Below are positions 1 through 9,091 of a stretch of DNA of 64,000 nt, one piece after another. Below the pieces are notes generated by a model. That model was not told the DNA's origin. It worked only from the letters and a program-made list of their open reading frames with translations, and did no database searches. Every line of letters starts with the position of its first letter. The first letter of the stretch is position 1. Position numbers and translations under genes: made by a program. Source of the DNA: Citrobacter enshiensis (GTDB taxonomy: Bacteria > Pseudomonadota > Gammaproteobacteria > Enterobacterales > Enterobacteriaceae); the NCBI RefSeq assembly GCF_029338175.1, contig NZ_CP119862.1, positions 4,744,839 to 4,808,838 of the forward strand. The letters run 5' to 3'.

Positions 1-185
1 GGTTCCACCGGGTCAACCGGGCCTGGAGGTGCTGGCGGGTCAACAGGGTCGACCGGGCCCGGAGGCGCAGGGGGATCAACAGGGTCAACCGGACCAGGAG
101 GTGTTGGCGGATCAACGGGATCAACAGGCCCCGGTGGCGTTGGTGGATCGACCGGATCGGGATCTTCCGGCTCTGGGTCGGGTTC
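1..185 (-). repeat. 36-bp tandem repeats encoding Pro/Asp linker
   Basis: About four tandem 36-bp units encode PVDPVDPPxPPG, preceded by an acidic Pro stretch (DPDPEPDPEPEDPDP). The copies differ mostly at third codon positions and in the variable residue (T, T, A, A). This fits a flexible, rod-like linker between the passenger and the barrel of an autotransporter. The repeat continues to the window edge, so the copy number is a minimum. Confidence 0.85.
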
Positions 186-1736
186 CGGGTCAGGATCAAC
201 TGGGCTCAATTGACTGGTGAGATACCAGTTGCTGGCATTCTTCACCACATCGTAGTCGTAGCCACCCGCCACGATACGCCCGGCTTTGGTGAAAGTGCCG
301 TTGGAGTTCCCCTCAACCTGCACAATCTCAATACCATTAAGGGTCAGATCGCCCATACCACCGATATTGTTAATACCGACATTGGTATTCCCGACAGTAT
401 CACCTTTCACAATCAGTTTATCGGTTAAGGATTCATCGCCTTCAAGCACGGTGTTGAGTACCAGTAACGCATCGGTACCAATATAGTTCCCCATCACAGT
501 CAGCGTCTTAAAGGTACTTTCATCATCTCCAGACACGCCATCGGCACTGTAGCGCAGTGTGGATTGATCCAACGTCAGATTAGAGAGAACGGAGGTCCCG
601 GTCATCGTCCATTCACTATTGGCACCCTTCATGCTCAGATCCAGCGTGCCATGATAGTTGGTATTACTGTTCTGTTGTGAAGAGTCGGTTTTACCCACAA
701 AACGACTCCCCTCTTCCATACGCAGATCCATGATGCCGCCATAGTAGGCACGCAGGTTGCCTTTTATGTCATACACACCGGATGATGCGCTATCAGAAAC
801 GTAATCCCAGGAGCGAATCAACGCCTGCGTACCATAGGCGTAAAGCGCGCAGGCGTTACTATCCGAAACTTCAATGAATGTATTGCCACCCAGGTTCACA
901 ATGGCAGGCTCATAGCTCGAATAAGCGTAAACGCCATGTGCAGTCGCCCCCGTGGTTTTTACATCCACATGGTTCAAGTTAATCTCGCCCAGCCGTCCGG
1001 CATATATTGCATGCGCACTTCGACCTGATGTGGCGATTTTTGTGGTGCCATTTATCGTGACATCCGGGTCGCCTTTCCCGGTACCGGTATACTGAGCAGG
1101 ATCTTTCCCTGCATATATTCCATATCCTGTGTTGGCCCCCCCAGGGCCACGAGTCACAATATCGGCATTACCATGAATAATAATGGACGATCGCGCGTTA
1201 TCTTTGTTCGCCGAAGCATTCGCACGCAGCCCCATACCGTTTTCAGTATCAATCGTGACGTTGCCGCTGACTTCAACAATGGAATAATCAGCCTGTAATT
1301 CGCGACCGATATTTATACCATCTGAACTACTGCCGGTCGCTGTAATATAAATATTATCTGCAACCAGCTTGCCACCCGCATTTTTGGAGTGAATACCATC
1401 GGCAGCCTTGCCGGTGGTATTAATGACCAGATTTTTAAATTTATATCCCATATTATCAATATAGACACCCCACCCCGTTAACCCCGACGTTGTGCCTTCT
1501 GACGTTGTATCAATACGAACTTCATCAAATCCGCTGTAATCCCGGCCTGCTCCGCCAAGTGGATTTCCATAGTGGTAGATAGTCGTATTGTCACATAACA
1601 ACTGTGCCGTGGTTGTGTAACTACACCCCGCAGCTGTTACCTGTCCGCTGAGTCCACCGAGTGCCAGCGCACAGGCAATACAAAGTGAGAGCTTTGTTGG
1701 AGGAAATCGTTTTTGAATAAAACCAGGAGTTTTCAT
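1..1736 (-). CDS. Autotransporter adhesin, N-terminal part (runs off window)
   Basis: The frame opens at an ATG (1736) after an AAGGTGA ribosome site and stays open to the window edge, about 578 codons, so the C-terminus is missing. The N-terminus is a signal peptide (KKR-type charges, hydrophobic LSLCIACALALGGL, then VTAA). The rest is Gly/Asn/Thr-rich, beta-helix-like sequence (motifs such as TSGRSAHAIYAG, LYAYGTQ) ending in a pertactin-type passenger end, SNWYLTSQL at about residue 503-511. A Pro/Asp linker with 12-residue repeats of the form PVDPVDPPxPPG follows. In known relatives (AIDA/pertactin type, PL1 passenger) an outer-membrane beta-barrel comes next; here it would lie left of the window. 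Likely role: surface adhesion or biofilm, by family inference. Cysteines near the mature N-terminus (GCSYT, LLCDN) are unusual for this class. Confidence 0.85.
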   Translation of the reverse strand, partial: MKTPGFIQKRFPPTKLSLCIACALALGGLSGQVTAAGCSYTTTAQLLCDNTTIYHYGNPLGGAGRDYSGFDEVRIDTTSEGTTSGLTGWGVYIDNMGYKFKNLVINTTGKAADGIHSKNAGGKLVADNIYITATGSSSDGINIGRELQADYSIVEVSGNVTIDTENGMGLRANASANKDNARSSIIIHGNADIVTRGPGGANTGYGIYAGKDPAQYTGTGKGDPDVTINGTTKIATSGRSAHAIYAGRLGEINLNHVDVKTTGATAHGVYAYSSYEPAIVNLGGNTFIEVSDSNACALYAYGTQALIRSWDYVSDSASSGVYDIKGNLRAYYGGIMDLRMEEGSRFVGKTDSSQQNSNTNYHGTLDLSMKGANSEWTMTGTSVLSNLTLDQSTLRYSADGVSGDDESTFKTLTVMGNYIGTDALLVLNTVLEGDESLTDKLIVKGDTVGNTNVGINNIGGMGDLTLNGIEIVQVEGNSNGTFTKAGRIVAGGYDYDVVKNASNWYLTSQLSPVDPDPEPDPEPEDPDPVDPPTPPGPVDPVDPPTPPGPVDPVDPPAPPGPVDPVDPPAPPGPVDPVE

Positions 1737-2247
1737 GAGAGTTCACCTTTTCCGTAAGGCTTTTTGGGCAAAGTGCATCAACGTTGCATTTAAATAAAAG
1801 CTGAAGGCAAAACAAACCTGTAACTCTTTAAGGAAATAAAGAATATGTAATACAAGAAATGAGTGAGCCACTGCCTTTTTAAATTAAATATAATTAATCA
1901 TTCAATATGTCAATAAATAGCCAGCGACGACAGGACGGCAAAATTAAAATTGCAGTCACTATATTCGCATTATTCTTATCCGATAATTACATAAAATAAA
2001 AACCTGAATTTTCATGAAATAAAAAGCTTATAAAACAATGACGATGAGAAGCACATGTGAACGTAGAGTAAGGCTTTAGGAATTTTGCAAGAAACGCCAG
2101 GAAGATTATCTATTTATAAAAAATGTGAAGGGAACCGTCTTTGCAGACGGTTCTTTAATGAAACACCTCTTGTACATAGGCACAAAACAGTCAACATGCA
2201 CTGCCATGAGGTGTGCTGAGGATAAAAAGCTTATTCAATGATATACG
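1737..2247. other. AT-rich intergenic region
   Basis: About 510 bases without a convincing gene. The part from about 1860 to 2130 is clearly AT-rich and probably carries the promoter of the autotransporter gene, but I cannot choose a single -35/-10 pair. The only clear structure is the hairpin at 2132-2153. Confidence 0.5.
2132..2153 (-). terminator. Possible terminator after the sulfo-sugar operon
   Basis: A perfect 9-bp inverted repeat, GAACCGTCT / AGACGGTTC. Read on the minus strand it has a GCAA (GNRA) tetraloop. It lies 95 bp past the last gene of the minus-strand operon. The U-rich stretch (ATTTTTTAT) starts about 8 bases after the stem rather than directly, so factor-independent activity is uncertain. 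Confidence 0.4.
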
Positions 2248-3123
2248 CTAGCCTGGCTGATTAAACTGCCAGCATGATTCAATGACCAGAGGAGCATCTG
2301 TCGTGACAAACTGCGGCGTGAGGTTAATCGCATTCGGCGCCTGAGTGAGCGGATTAACGCACGTCGCATCGGGTTGTTTATCAAAGACCACCAGGCTTTG
2401 TGCAGCCGATGTCATGTTCAAGCTCAGTTTTCCTGGCCATTGCAATTTGACATCTAAGCCAGAGGAAAAACCAAAACAGTCGTCCCACGGCCCTGGTTGA
2501 GGCGACGTTCTTCTGCTTGTTGGCAGTTCGTCACTTCCCGCTTCTTCCTGCCAGTCTGCATCAAAAACGACCTGTAATTGACCGTCGCTATTCTGTTGAT
2601 TCAGTTGTTTGACAAACCATGGATGCCAACCCGCAGATGCAGGAAAGGATTCCGCCTTTGAGTGGATCTCAAGACGTAAGACCAGCGAATTCTCTTTAAG
2701 CGTCAGTATTTGCAGAACCTCTCCCGACCAGGGCCATGGAGAACCAAGTGGCATTCGCAGCGTCAGCGTATCCGTTTTATGCTCGACGATTTCCCATGAT
2801 GAGTAGCATGCCATTCCGTGCAATGCGTGAGGCGGTTTATTCGCGGGTAAGGCATAACTTTGCTCGTTAACTTTCAATGTCGCATACCCGAGACGTCCAG
2901 CCCAGGGCACCATCGGAAAGCACCCATACTGGAATGCTTTTCGTTGTGGCTCCCACTGTCGCAAAACCTCAAAACCAAATGCCTGTAATGAGGTTATCCT
3001 TGCCCCGTCATGGGGATAAATCCGCAGGCAAATATGTTTATTTTCCAGGTGCACGGGATCGCCCATAGGGCCGGGCCAGGTGGCGTCAAAAGCGTGTTGT
3101 AGCGCTTGCTGGTGCTCATTCAT
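2248..3123 (-). CDS. Aldose 1-epimerase family protein (YihR-like position)
   Basis: A 291-residue member of the aldose-1-epimerase (GalM/YeaD/YihR) superfamily. Recognisable motifs are PWAGRL at about 73-78 (the usual N/G-R substrate motif), HALHG with His102, and GWHPWF with His167; the two histidines match the catalytic pair of mutarotases. It would interconvert alpha and beta anomers of a free sugar in the cytoplasm. It is the last gene of the minus-strand operon, 4 bp after the MFS gene, with a GGGAG ribosome site. In E. coli the yih locus also holds a mutarotase (YihR) acting on sulfoquinovose. Whether this is its orthologue or a separate replacement cannot be decided by eye. Its presence suggests the pathway passes through a hemiacetal sugar. 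Confidence 0.85.
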   Translation of the reverse strand: MNEHQQALQHAFDATWPGPMGDPVHLENKHICLRIYPHDGARITSLQAFGFEVLRQWEPQRKAFQYGCFPMVPWAGRLGYATLKVNEQSYALPANKPPHALHGMACYSSWEIVEHKTDTLTLRMPLGSPWPWSGEVLQILTLKENSLVLRLEIHSKAESFPASAGWHPWFVKQLNQQNSDGQLQVVFDADWQEEAGSDELPTSRRTSPQPGPWDDCFGFSSGLDVKLQWPGKLSLNMTSAAQSLVVFDKQPDATCVNPLTQAPNAINLTPQFVTTDAPLVIESCWQFNQPG

Positions 3124-3127
3124 GTCG

Positions 3128-4480
3128 TTACTCCCTGATATAGCGGTAAGGTTTTAATTGTTTTTTCACATCGGGGTTATCGTGTGAATGTGGTTCGATA
3201 AGCCAGACGCAAATAAATGAGAGGATTGAAATACCAAAAAGGAACAATGCCACATACCATGGTTCACCTCCGCCCAACGCGAGTAGGCTTGATGCGATAA
3301 GTGGGCTTAAACCGCCAAGAATTGCGGAAAATTGATAGGCAAAAGAAAGGCCCGTATAGCGAACCCGGGTACCAAACATGCGGGTAAACAGCGTGGGCTG
3401 TACCGCAAACATCATCGTTGGGCCTAAGTTATAGCCCAGGATCATACTGCACCAAATAATGAGTGTACTTTTTGTATCCAGCAGCAAGAAAAATGGAAAT
3501 GCAAACAGGATGCAAAAACCGGCACCGAACAAATATAATTTACGCTGACCAACCCGGTCAGAAAGCCATCCAACCAAAGGGCAACAAAAAATACCAATCG
3601 CTGAAGCGATAAGCATACCTGTTAATGGTACATCCCTTGATAACGCCAGTTGGCTGGAAATATAAACAATGCCAAAGGCATTAATAATATTTGATGAAAC
3701 GCTCTCTGCTAACCGGGCTCCCACCGCGAGAAGAATATTACGCGGGTGCTTGCGGAAGAGTTCAATCAGCGGCAATGGTGCTTTATCGTCGGTCTCAACC
3801 GATTTTTGTTTTTGAAAATCCAGTGTTTCTTCGGTATGCAATCGTATAAACATACCGACAATCAGCATCACGGCAGATAACCAAAATGGAATACGCCATC
3901 CCCAGGAAAGAAATTGCTCCTGGGTCAGAAAATGATTACAGAGCGCAAAAACCCCTGTAGCCAGCATAATGCCCACTGAAGCTGCCGTTTGCGGCAACGA
4001 ACCCAGAAATCCACGTTTTGCCTCCGGCGCAGACTCTATCGTCATCAACGCCGCACCGCCATATTCTCCGCCAAGGCCAAATCCTTGAATCAGGCGAAGC
4101 ACCATCAGAATGAGCGGAGCCCAAATGCCAATCTCCTGATATGTTGGAATAAAACCAATTAAAAAGGTTGAAGTCCCAACAATACCCAGAGTCCAGATCA
4201 GCGTTATTTTTCGCCCGACTTTATCACCAAAATGGCCAAAAACAATGCCACCCAACGGGCGGGTTAAAAAACCCACACCAAAGGTAGCAAAGGCGGCAAT
4301 CAGACCAATAAAGGGATCGCTGTCAGGGAAGAACAGAGGAGCAAAAACCAGTCCTGCTGCCGTTCCAAAAATAAAAAAATCATACCACTCCATCAACGCA
4401 CCAGCGAAGCTTCCCATGACGACACGTCTCATGGCTTTGCCGGATAGCCCTTCACTCGATCCAGATAATTTCTCAGACAT
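3128..4480 (-). CDS. MFS transporter, metabolite:H+ symporter (MHS) type
   Basis: A 450-residue carrier with about 12 membrane helices. The N-terminal GSFAGALMEWYDFFIFGTAA, the loop motif GHFGDKVGRK between helices 2 and 3, and RLIQGFGLGGEYGGA in helix 4 are typical of the MHS family (ProP, KgtP, ShiA), which imports anionic or zwitterionic metabolites with protons. Start chosen at 4480, where AGAGGA stands 5 bases before ATG (MSEKL); an upstream in-frame codon lacks a ribosome site. It lies between the other MFS gene (89 bp upstream) and the epimerase (4 bp downstream). Inferred role: uptake of the sulfonated sugar or export of the C3-sulfonate end product. It is not the GPH-type carrier (YihO/YihP) found at this locus in E. 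coli. Confidence 0.88.
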   Translation of the reverse strand: MSEKLSGSSEGLSGKAMRRVVMGSFAGALMEWYDFFIFGTAAGLVFAPLFFPDSDPFIGLIAAFATFGVGFLTRPLGGIVFGHFGDKVGRKITLIWTLGIVGTSTFLIGFIPTYQEIGIWAPLILMVLRLIQGFGLGGEYGGAALMTIESAPEAKRGFLGSLPQTAASVGIMLATGVFALCNHFLTQEQFLSWGWRIPFWLSAVMLIVGMFIRLHTEETLDFQKQKSVETDDKAPLPLIELFRKHPRNILLAVGARLAESVSSNIINAFGIVYISSQLALSRDVPLTGMLIASAIGIFCCPLVGWLSDRVGQRKLYLFGAGFCILFAFPFFLLLDTKSTLIIWCSMILGYNLGPTMMFAVQPTLFTRMFGTRVRYTGLSFAYQFSAILGGLSPLIASSLLALGGGEPWYVALFLFGISILSFICVWLIEPHSHDNPDVKKQLKPYRYIRE

Positions 4481-4569
4481 AATTTTCCTCTCCATCTCGG
4501 CGAGAAAGCTGCGGAACAAAACCACTTTCTATGAGTCAGCGCATCGGCAGAAGCCGACGCGCATTGTGA

Positions 4570-6003
4570 TTACTTTTCCAACTCCGCTAATACCTGTTCA
4601 TCCTCAGCATCGACATTCGCTCCCAGCGGTTCCCACTTAATCAACACACAAGTAAGGAATCCAAGGAAAGGGACGATCGCCAGCCAGTAAAACGCCTCAG
4701 TCTTCAACGCCCCCCATAACATAGGCCAGAAGATAAGCCCGGCAATGGCCCCGGTACGCATGATGGCGCGCGCAAACCCGACACCTGTGGGTCGTATAGT
4801 GGGTGGGTAAGAGAGTGTTGCAATGGTCATTCCTAATCCGCCAGGACCGGCAGAGTGGAAGAATATAATCGTGCCCAGCAGACTTAAAGAAAGCCAGGGA
4901 CTCGTGGTTGCCAGGGCACCTAACGCCAGCAGCGCCACGGTCACTAACGCAAATCCATACATCGACTGGAGACGCGTCCCCAATCGCTGGAGAATGAGCG
5001 AGCCGATTAAGCCGCCGGTGACCCCACAAAGTGCGTTCACTACCGCGGAACCTGTTAATGCGCCGGTTAATCCCCCACTCAGTATTCCCGCCAGCGTCAG
5101 CGGTAAATAAACGCCCACGGCGTTATATTGCCAGGCTTGCATGGTTGCCACGACACAGCCAAGAATGGTGCGTTTACGGTAGCGTGAATTGAACAAGATG
5201 CCATAACCGCCACGAAATTTACTTTCTGGTTTTTCAGCAGAGGTAGCATCTGATTTAGATGACTTAGCAACCTGAGCTTTAACGCCATAGCGTTTTTCCA
5301 GAATCCCGCAGGCTTCTTCATAGCGACCGACCCTTGCAGCCCACATCGCAGATTCACCGATAAAAAAGTAACGCAGGATCATGATAATGACGGCAAAGAT
5401 GGCACCCGCGAAAATTCCGTAGCGCCAGAGTTGTTCTTCAGCAATACCAGACAGAAGCAACGGAAGCAGAACGAGATAAACAACGGTGGTTGAAACATAC
5501 CAGGCCATTTGCCAAAGATTAACGGACGAACCGGTCTTCTTCGATGTTGATCCCCGTAATTCCGCCACAGCGTTAGTGGCCAGTGGGAAATCAATACCTA
5601 ACCCAAAGCCCATCACGACACGGCATACCAGCACCCACCAGATATTAGGCGCAATGGCGACGGCTGCCGCCCCGATCGTGCACAACCCCATTCCGATGAT
5701 AAATGCACGCTTTTGACCAAAGCGGTTAATCACACGGTTCGCTAATAGCCCGCCAATCAGTGCCGCCACTAACACGGAAGCGTTAACTGTCGCCGCCAGA
5801 CCCGGAGAAATGCCAAACTCGGCTGCAATGTACTTATTACCAAAACCCACCATCGCAGCCTGATACGCATCAATAAGAATGCCACCCAATGCGATAAAAA
5901 TGACACCGATGCTGGTATTAACTGCTGAGTTTTTATTTACTATATCAATCACATCCTGTGGACGACCGATTGAATATGGTGCAGGACTGGTGATTTGACT
6001 CAT
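4570..6003 (-). CDS. MFS transporter, sugar-porter-like
   Basis: A 477-residue, 12-helix major facilitator. It has NRFGQKR after helix 2, GFGLGIDFPLATNAVAEL in helix 4 (resembling the YaaU/sugar-porter group), a central loop of about 40 hydrophilic residues (KSSKSDATSAEKPESKF), and GESAMWAARVGRYEEA after helix 6. An AAGGA ribosome site precedes the ATG. It belongs to the operon running yihU to the epimerase, 69 bp after the dehydrogenase. It differs in family from the neighbouring MHS carrier, so one may import the substrate and the other export the sulfonate product. The substrate is unknown. Confidence 0.87.
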   Translation of the reverse strand: MSQITSPAPYSIGRPQDVIDIVNKNSAVNTSIGVIFIALGGILIDAYQAAMVGFGNKYIAAEFGISPGLAATVNASVLVAALIGGLLANRVINRFGQKRAFIIGMGLCTIGAAAVAIAPNIWWVLVCRVVMGFGLGIDFPLATNAVAELRGSTSKKTGSSVNLWQMAWYVSTTVVYLVLLPLLLSGIAEEQLWRYGIFAGAIFAVIIMILRYFFIGESAMWAARVGRYEEACGILEKRYGVKAQVAKSSKSDATSAEKPESKFRGGYGILFNSRYRKRTILGCVVATMQAWQYNAVGVYLPLTLAGILSGGLTGALTGSAVVNALCGVTGGLIGSLILQRLGTRLQSMYGFALVTVALLALGALATTSPWLSLSLLGTIIFFHSAGPGGLGMTIATLSYPPTIRPTGVGFARAIMRTGAIAGLIFWPMLWGALKTEAFYWLAIVPFLGFLTCVLIKWEPLGANVDAEDEQVLAELEK

Positions 6004-6072
6004 CGCAGTGTCCTTCTTCGTTGTTGTAGGGTGGCGCTGCTGTTACGCAGCGCCAGACAGAGGTTTACACCA

Positions 6073-7083
6073 TCAATCTTCAGCGAACTGCAGCATGACT
6101 TTTATTGAGTCATTTTGCTGCGCGCGTTCAAATGCCTTCGCCGCATCATCGACAGGGAACAAATCGGTTACCAGTTCACTGGTATCAAACCGACCATCCG
6201 CCAACCACTCAATAACGGCATCAAAATCCTCTGGTATATACATGCCGGAATTGAGCAAATCGCGCTCAAAGCGTTGCATCATCGGAAGTGGGACTTCGCG
6301 AGGCCCACTCGGCACGCCCATACACACCACCGTACCGCCCGCATACACGCGCATGAATGCATCGTTAATCGTGGCCTGAGCCGCAACCACATCAATCGCG
6401 CCCGTGAAACGAACATCCGCATCAAGCTCGCCCGGCGCCCAGACATCTGCGGCGCCGAGTTTTAATGCCAGCGCGCGTTTAGCTTCATCGGGTTCGATAA
6501 CGGTAATTTTTCCCGCGCCCATGATGCGTAATGCCTGAACAATAGAGAGTCCAATGGTTCCTGCTCCGATGACTAACACGCTCTCCAGCGAGGCTTGCGG
6601 CATGCGGTTTACACAATGACGCGCGCAGGCTGCCGGTTCAGCAAAGGCCAGAACCTTCAGCGGTAAAGACGCAGGAGCAACATGGCAGTTCCGGGCAGGG
6701 ACGATATGCTGTGAACGGGCAAATCCTGGTGCACGAAAGCCTGCAACCTGCGGTGGTTCACAGAGATTAAAGCGCCCCGCCTTACATGCACGGCACTCCA
6801 TGCAGGCCATAATCGGATCGACAACAACATGGTCGCCTGCGTGAATGTGGGTCACTTCGCTCCCCACCTCCGTTACACGTGCCGCAATTTCATGCCCTGG
6901 CACGACAGGAGGTTTCGCGAATGGATGCCCCCCTTTCAGGACGTGCAGATCAGAGCCGCATATTCCATAAAACACAGGAGCAATGCGGACTTCATGTGGT
7001 TTAAGTTCCTGGTGCGGCACTTCCACATACTGGGTGGTGACTTTTCCAATATCAGAAAATAAAACCTGGGTAATCTTATCCAT
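6073..7083 (-). CDS. Zinc-dependent medium-chain alcohol/polyol dehydrogenase
   Basis: A 336-residue MDR-family oxidoreductase. Catalytic zinc ligands are visible as GICGSD (Cys42) and GHE (His64, Glu65), with Glu149 in AFAEPAAC. The structural zinc lobe has Cys94, Cys97, Cys100 and Cys108. The Rossmann motif GAGTIG is at 173-178 with an acidic residue (VIEPDE) after the next strand, which favours NAD. Relatives include sorbitol and threonine dehydrogenases, which interconvert an alcohol and a ketone. A TGGAGA ribosome site stands before ATG. It sits between yihT and the MFS genes where E. coli has yihS. Inference: it may form sulfofructose from a sulfonated polyol, or otherwise feed the kinase; this is untested. 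Confidence 0.9.
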   Translation of the reverse strand: MDKITQVLFSDIGKVTTQYVEVPHQELKPHEVRIAPVFYGICGSDLHVLKGGHPFAKPPVVPGHEIAARVTEVGSEVTHIHAGDHVVVDPIMACMECRACKAGRFNLCEPPQVAGFRAPGFARSQHIVPARNCHVAPASLPLKVLAFAEPAACARHCVNRMPQASLESVLVIGAGTIGLSIVQALRIMGAGKITVIEPDEAKRALALKLGAADVWAPGELDADVRFTGAIDVVAAQATINDAFMRVYAGGTVVCMGVPSGPREVPLPMMQRFERDLLNSGMYIPEDFDAVIEWLADGRFDTSELVTDLFPVDDAAKAFERAQQNDSIKVMLQFAED

Positions 7084-7115
7084 TGTTATTCTCCAGAATC
7101 GTTATGATTGGGTGA

Positions 7116-8003
7116 TTAGCGTTGCGCGATACCTTCATCAACAATTTCCGCCAGGCGTTGAAGACGTGGAACGGAAACATCACGCAGCATCGTTTGCGGA
7201 TCTTTCGCCCCGACGACGGAGGCCCACACGGCACGCCCAGCCAGGAACCCAGAAGCGCCAGCTTTCATGGCAATGCGAACCGCACGCCCGAAGACATCCG
7301 CATCAACACCAGATGAGAGAATGACCCAGGGCATCTTCATCTGGTCGTTAAGTTTCTGGCACGCAGCCAGTAAAGTCTGTTCATCGCCTTTGCCACCTAA
7401 TGGCATTTCTGCCTTGTAGAGATCGGCTCCCGTACCGCCAAGCTCTGCAGCCGCCGCAACAATGGCAGCTTCTTTATCAAATTCCCAACCCTGGCGAGGC
7501 GGGCGCACTACAGGTTCAATAATGCTCACCAACCCGGCGCTCCGGCAGCGCTCGACAAATTCCTCGACCATCGCCAGACGCACTTCGGCTGGCTCATCTT
7601 CCCGCCACAGCACCAGCAGTTTCATCGCTTTTGCGCCCATCTGACGCGTCTGATGCGGATCGACCGTTTTGTCGATTTCAACACTATCAACCGGAATGCC
7701 GTTGCCAGGCACAAAGTGGTCAGCAGCAACGATCAGGCCGCAAGAATCAGCCACGGCTCCCTGAGAGACAATTTCATCAAGACAAAACTGTTTATCTGCC
7801 AGAACCGCCGAAGCATAAGGAGAAAGGATCTGTGTTGCGGCAACTTTAAAGTCAGTCAACACGCTATCGGCAACGGGTTTTGGATGTCCGGATGCGGCGA
7901 ACATCAGACGCATGGCTTCACGTTGATCAACGGCCAGCATAGCGAATCCACCACCTGGGCGAGAAATATCTTTCAGCGTGTACGGGGTATTTTGGGAAGA
8001 CAT
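7116..8003 (-). CDS. yihT: Sulfofructose-1-phosphate aldolase
   Basis: A 295-residue class I aldolase of the LacD/YihT family. It cleaves 6-deoxy-6-sulfofructose 1-phosphate into DHAP and 3-sulfolactaldehyde in the cytoplasm. The Schiff-base lysine is Lys197 in DLYKAEMP, and Arg257 in LAGRAVW corresponds to the sulfonate-contacting arginine of E. coli YihT. The sequence is very close to E. coli YihT along its length (for example [30 protein letters not shown]). Start at 8003: AGGAG lies 6 bases before ATG, whereas the longer frame runs into yihU. It follows yihU by 25 bp. Retention of the sulfonate-binding residues argues that the substrate of this variant locus is still a sulfo-sugar. Confidence 0.93.
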   Translation of the reverse strand: MSSQNTPYTLKDISRPGGGFAMLAVDQREAMRLMFAASGHPKPVADSVLTDFKVAATQILSPYASAVLADKQFCLDEIVSQGAVADSCGLIVAADHFVPGNGIPVDSVEIDKTVDPHQTRQMGAKAMKLLVLWREDEPAEVRLAMVEEFVERCRSAGLVSIIEPVVRPPRQGWEFDKEAAIVAAAAELGGTGADLYKAEMPLGGKGDEQTLLAACQKLNDQMKMPWVILSSGVDADVFGRAVRIAMKAGASGFLAGRAVWASVVGAKDPQTMLRDVSVPRLQRLAEIVDEGIAQR

Positions 8004-8028
8004 AGTAACTCCTGTGAATGTTTTAAAT

Positions 8029-8919
8029 TTAAAGTGAATCCGGACGGCCAGCCTGCTGGCGAACCTGAGATAACAGCGCACTCCAGTCCTGGCGTCCTCT
8101 GCCGTTTTCGCTGGCCGTGGTGTAGTAGGCTTCTGCCGCAATACCCATGTTCAACGGCGCGCCGGTCTGGTGTGCAACATCAACGGCAATGCGCAGATCT
8201 TTCAGTGCGAGGTCCACCATAAATGCCGGAGACAGATCCCCCATCAGCACTTTCCCAGGCCAGGTTGTCGTAAAGTGTCCCTTGCCTGCGGCAGTTCCAC
8301 TCATGACCTTAATCGCCACATCCAGGCTAAGACCCAGAGACTCACAAAGGACTGCGGCTTCTGCCGACAGCGCGTTCAGCGCAATACTCATGTAGTTGTT
8401 AATCAGCTTCACGCGGATCCCCATTCCCGGGCCGCCTGCTTCTACCAATTCGTTCCCCATACACATCAGAATTGGACGCGCCTGTTCGACTTGCTCAGGC
8501 GTACCGCCCGCAAGAATCAGTAATGTGCCATCAATAGCATTCACTGAGGTTCTGCCGACCGGGGCGTCCATCATGCTGATGCCTTTCTCTTTCAACTCAT
8601 TGATCAGCGCATCCGTCTGGAGGGGGTGGATGGTGGACATATCGATAACTAACGCATCATGGGATACGGTTTCATGCACCCCGGAATCGCCCAACATCAC
8701 CTGCCGAACAATGTCGCCATTTGGCAGCATGGTGATGATGAACTCTGCACCTTTAGCTGCTTCAGCAGGTGTTTGAGCTGCAGTTGCCCCTTGTAGGACT
8801 AACTCATTGACGGCCTGCTGATTAACGTCAAATACGCGTAAAGCATGCCCCTTTTGCAACAGATTACTGGCCATTGGGCTACCCATCTGGCCCAATCCCA
8901 GGAATGCAATGGTGGTCAT
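8029..8919 (-). CDS. yihU: 3-sulfolactaldehyde reductase
   Basis: A 296-residue beta-hydroxyacid dehydrogenase. It reduces 3-sulfolactaldehyde to 2,3-dihydroxypropane-1-sulfonate with NADH, the last step of sulfo-EMP. The Rossmann motif [14 protein letters not shown] is at 8-21. GRTSVNA (Arg123) and [10 protein letters not shown] (Lys171, Asn174/175, Ser178) match the residues known to bind the sulfonate and the catalytic lysine in E. coli YihU. The C-terminal GRGRQDWSA block is also kept. Start at 8919, with AGGAG upstream, removes a spurious 52-codon N-terminal extension. It is the first gene of the minus-strand operon and is divergent from yihV across 172 bp. Confidence 0.94.
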   Translation of the reverse strand: MTTIAFLGLGQMGSPMASNLLQKGHALRVFDVNQQAVNELVLQGATAAQTPAEAAKGAEFIITMLPNGDIVRQVMLGDSGVHETVSHDALVIDMSTIHPLQTDALINELKEKGISMMDAPVGRTSVNAIDGTLLILAGGTPEQVEQARPILMCMGNELVEAGGPGMGIRVKLINNYMSIALNALSAEAAVLCESLGLSLDVAIKVMSGTAAGKGHFTTTWPGKVLMGDLSPAFMVDLALKDLRIAVDVAHQTGAPLNMGIAAEAYYTTASENGRGRQDWSALLSQVRQQAGRPDSL

Positions 8920-9091
8920 GAACGATCTCCTGTCTTTAGTTGACAAAATAATTACAAATAAAAAGTCATTTTCGTCTGTTTTTGAGCATATTTGTAATTT
9001 ATGACTAAAAACTAGAGGTGCGTCACTAATTTGATCATTTATGTCATTAAAATGAACAAAACAAGACAACTTCACACAGGACCAAACACAT
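8920..9091. promoter_or_regulatory. Divergent yihU/yihV promoter region with candidate CsqR operator
   Basis: This 172-bp AT-rich spacer must drive both the operon yihU-yihT-adh-MFS-MFS-epimerase (minus) and yihV-csqR (plus). It holds an inverted repeat TCATTT (9035-9040) / AAATGA (9050-9055) about 40 bp before yihV. In E. coli the DeoR-type repressor CsqR binds in the equivalent spacer and is released by sulfo-sugars. Assigning this repeat to CsqR is my inference. Confidence 0.5.

Noticed and set aside
1-185. CRISPR-like short repeats
   Set aside because: The 36-bp units are contiguous coding repeats without spacers; no CRISPR array is present in the window.
29-220. Gly/Gln/Pro-rich collagen-like frame on the plus strand
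   Set aside because: It is the complement of the Pro/Asp repeat linker of the autotransporter, which is in frame with a signal peptide and passenger.
1621-1815. 64-codon minus-strand frame overlapping the autotransporter start
   Set aside because: Different frame from the signal peptide at 1736; no ribosome site and no domain.
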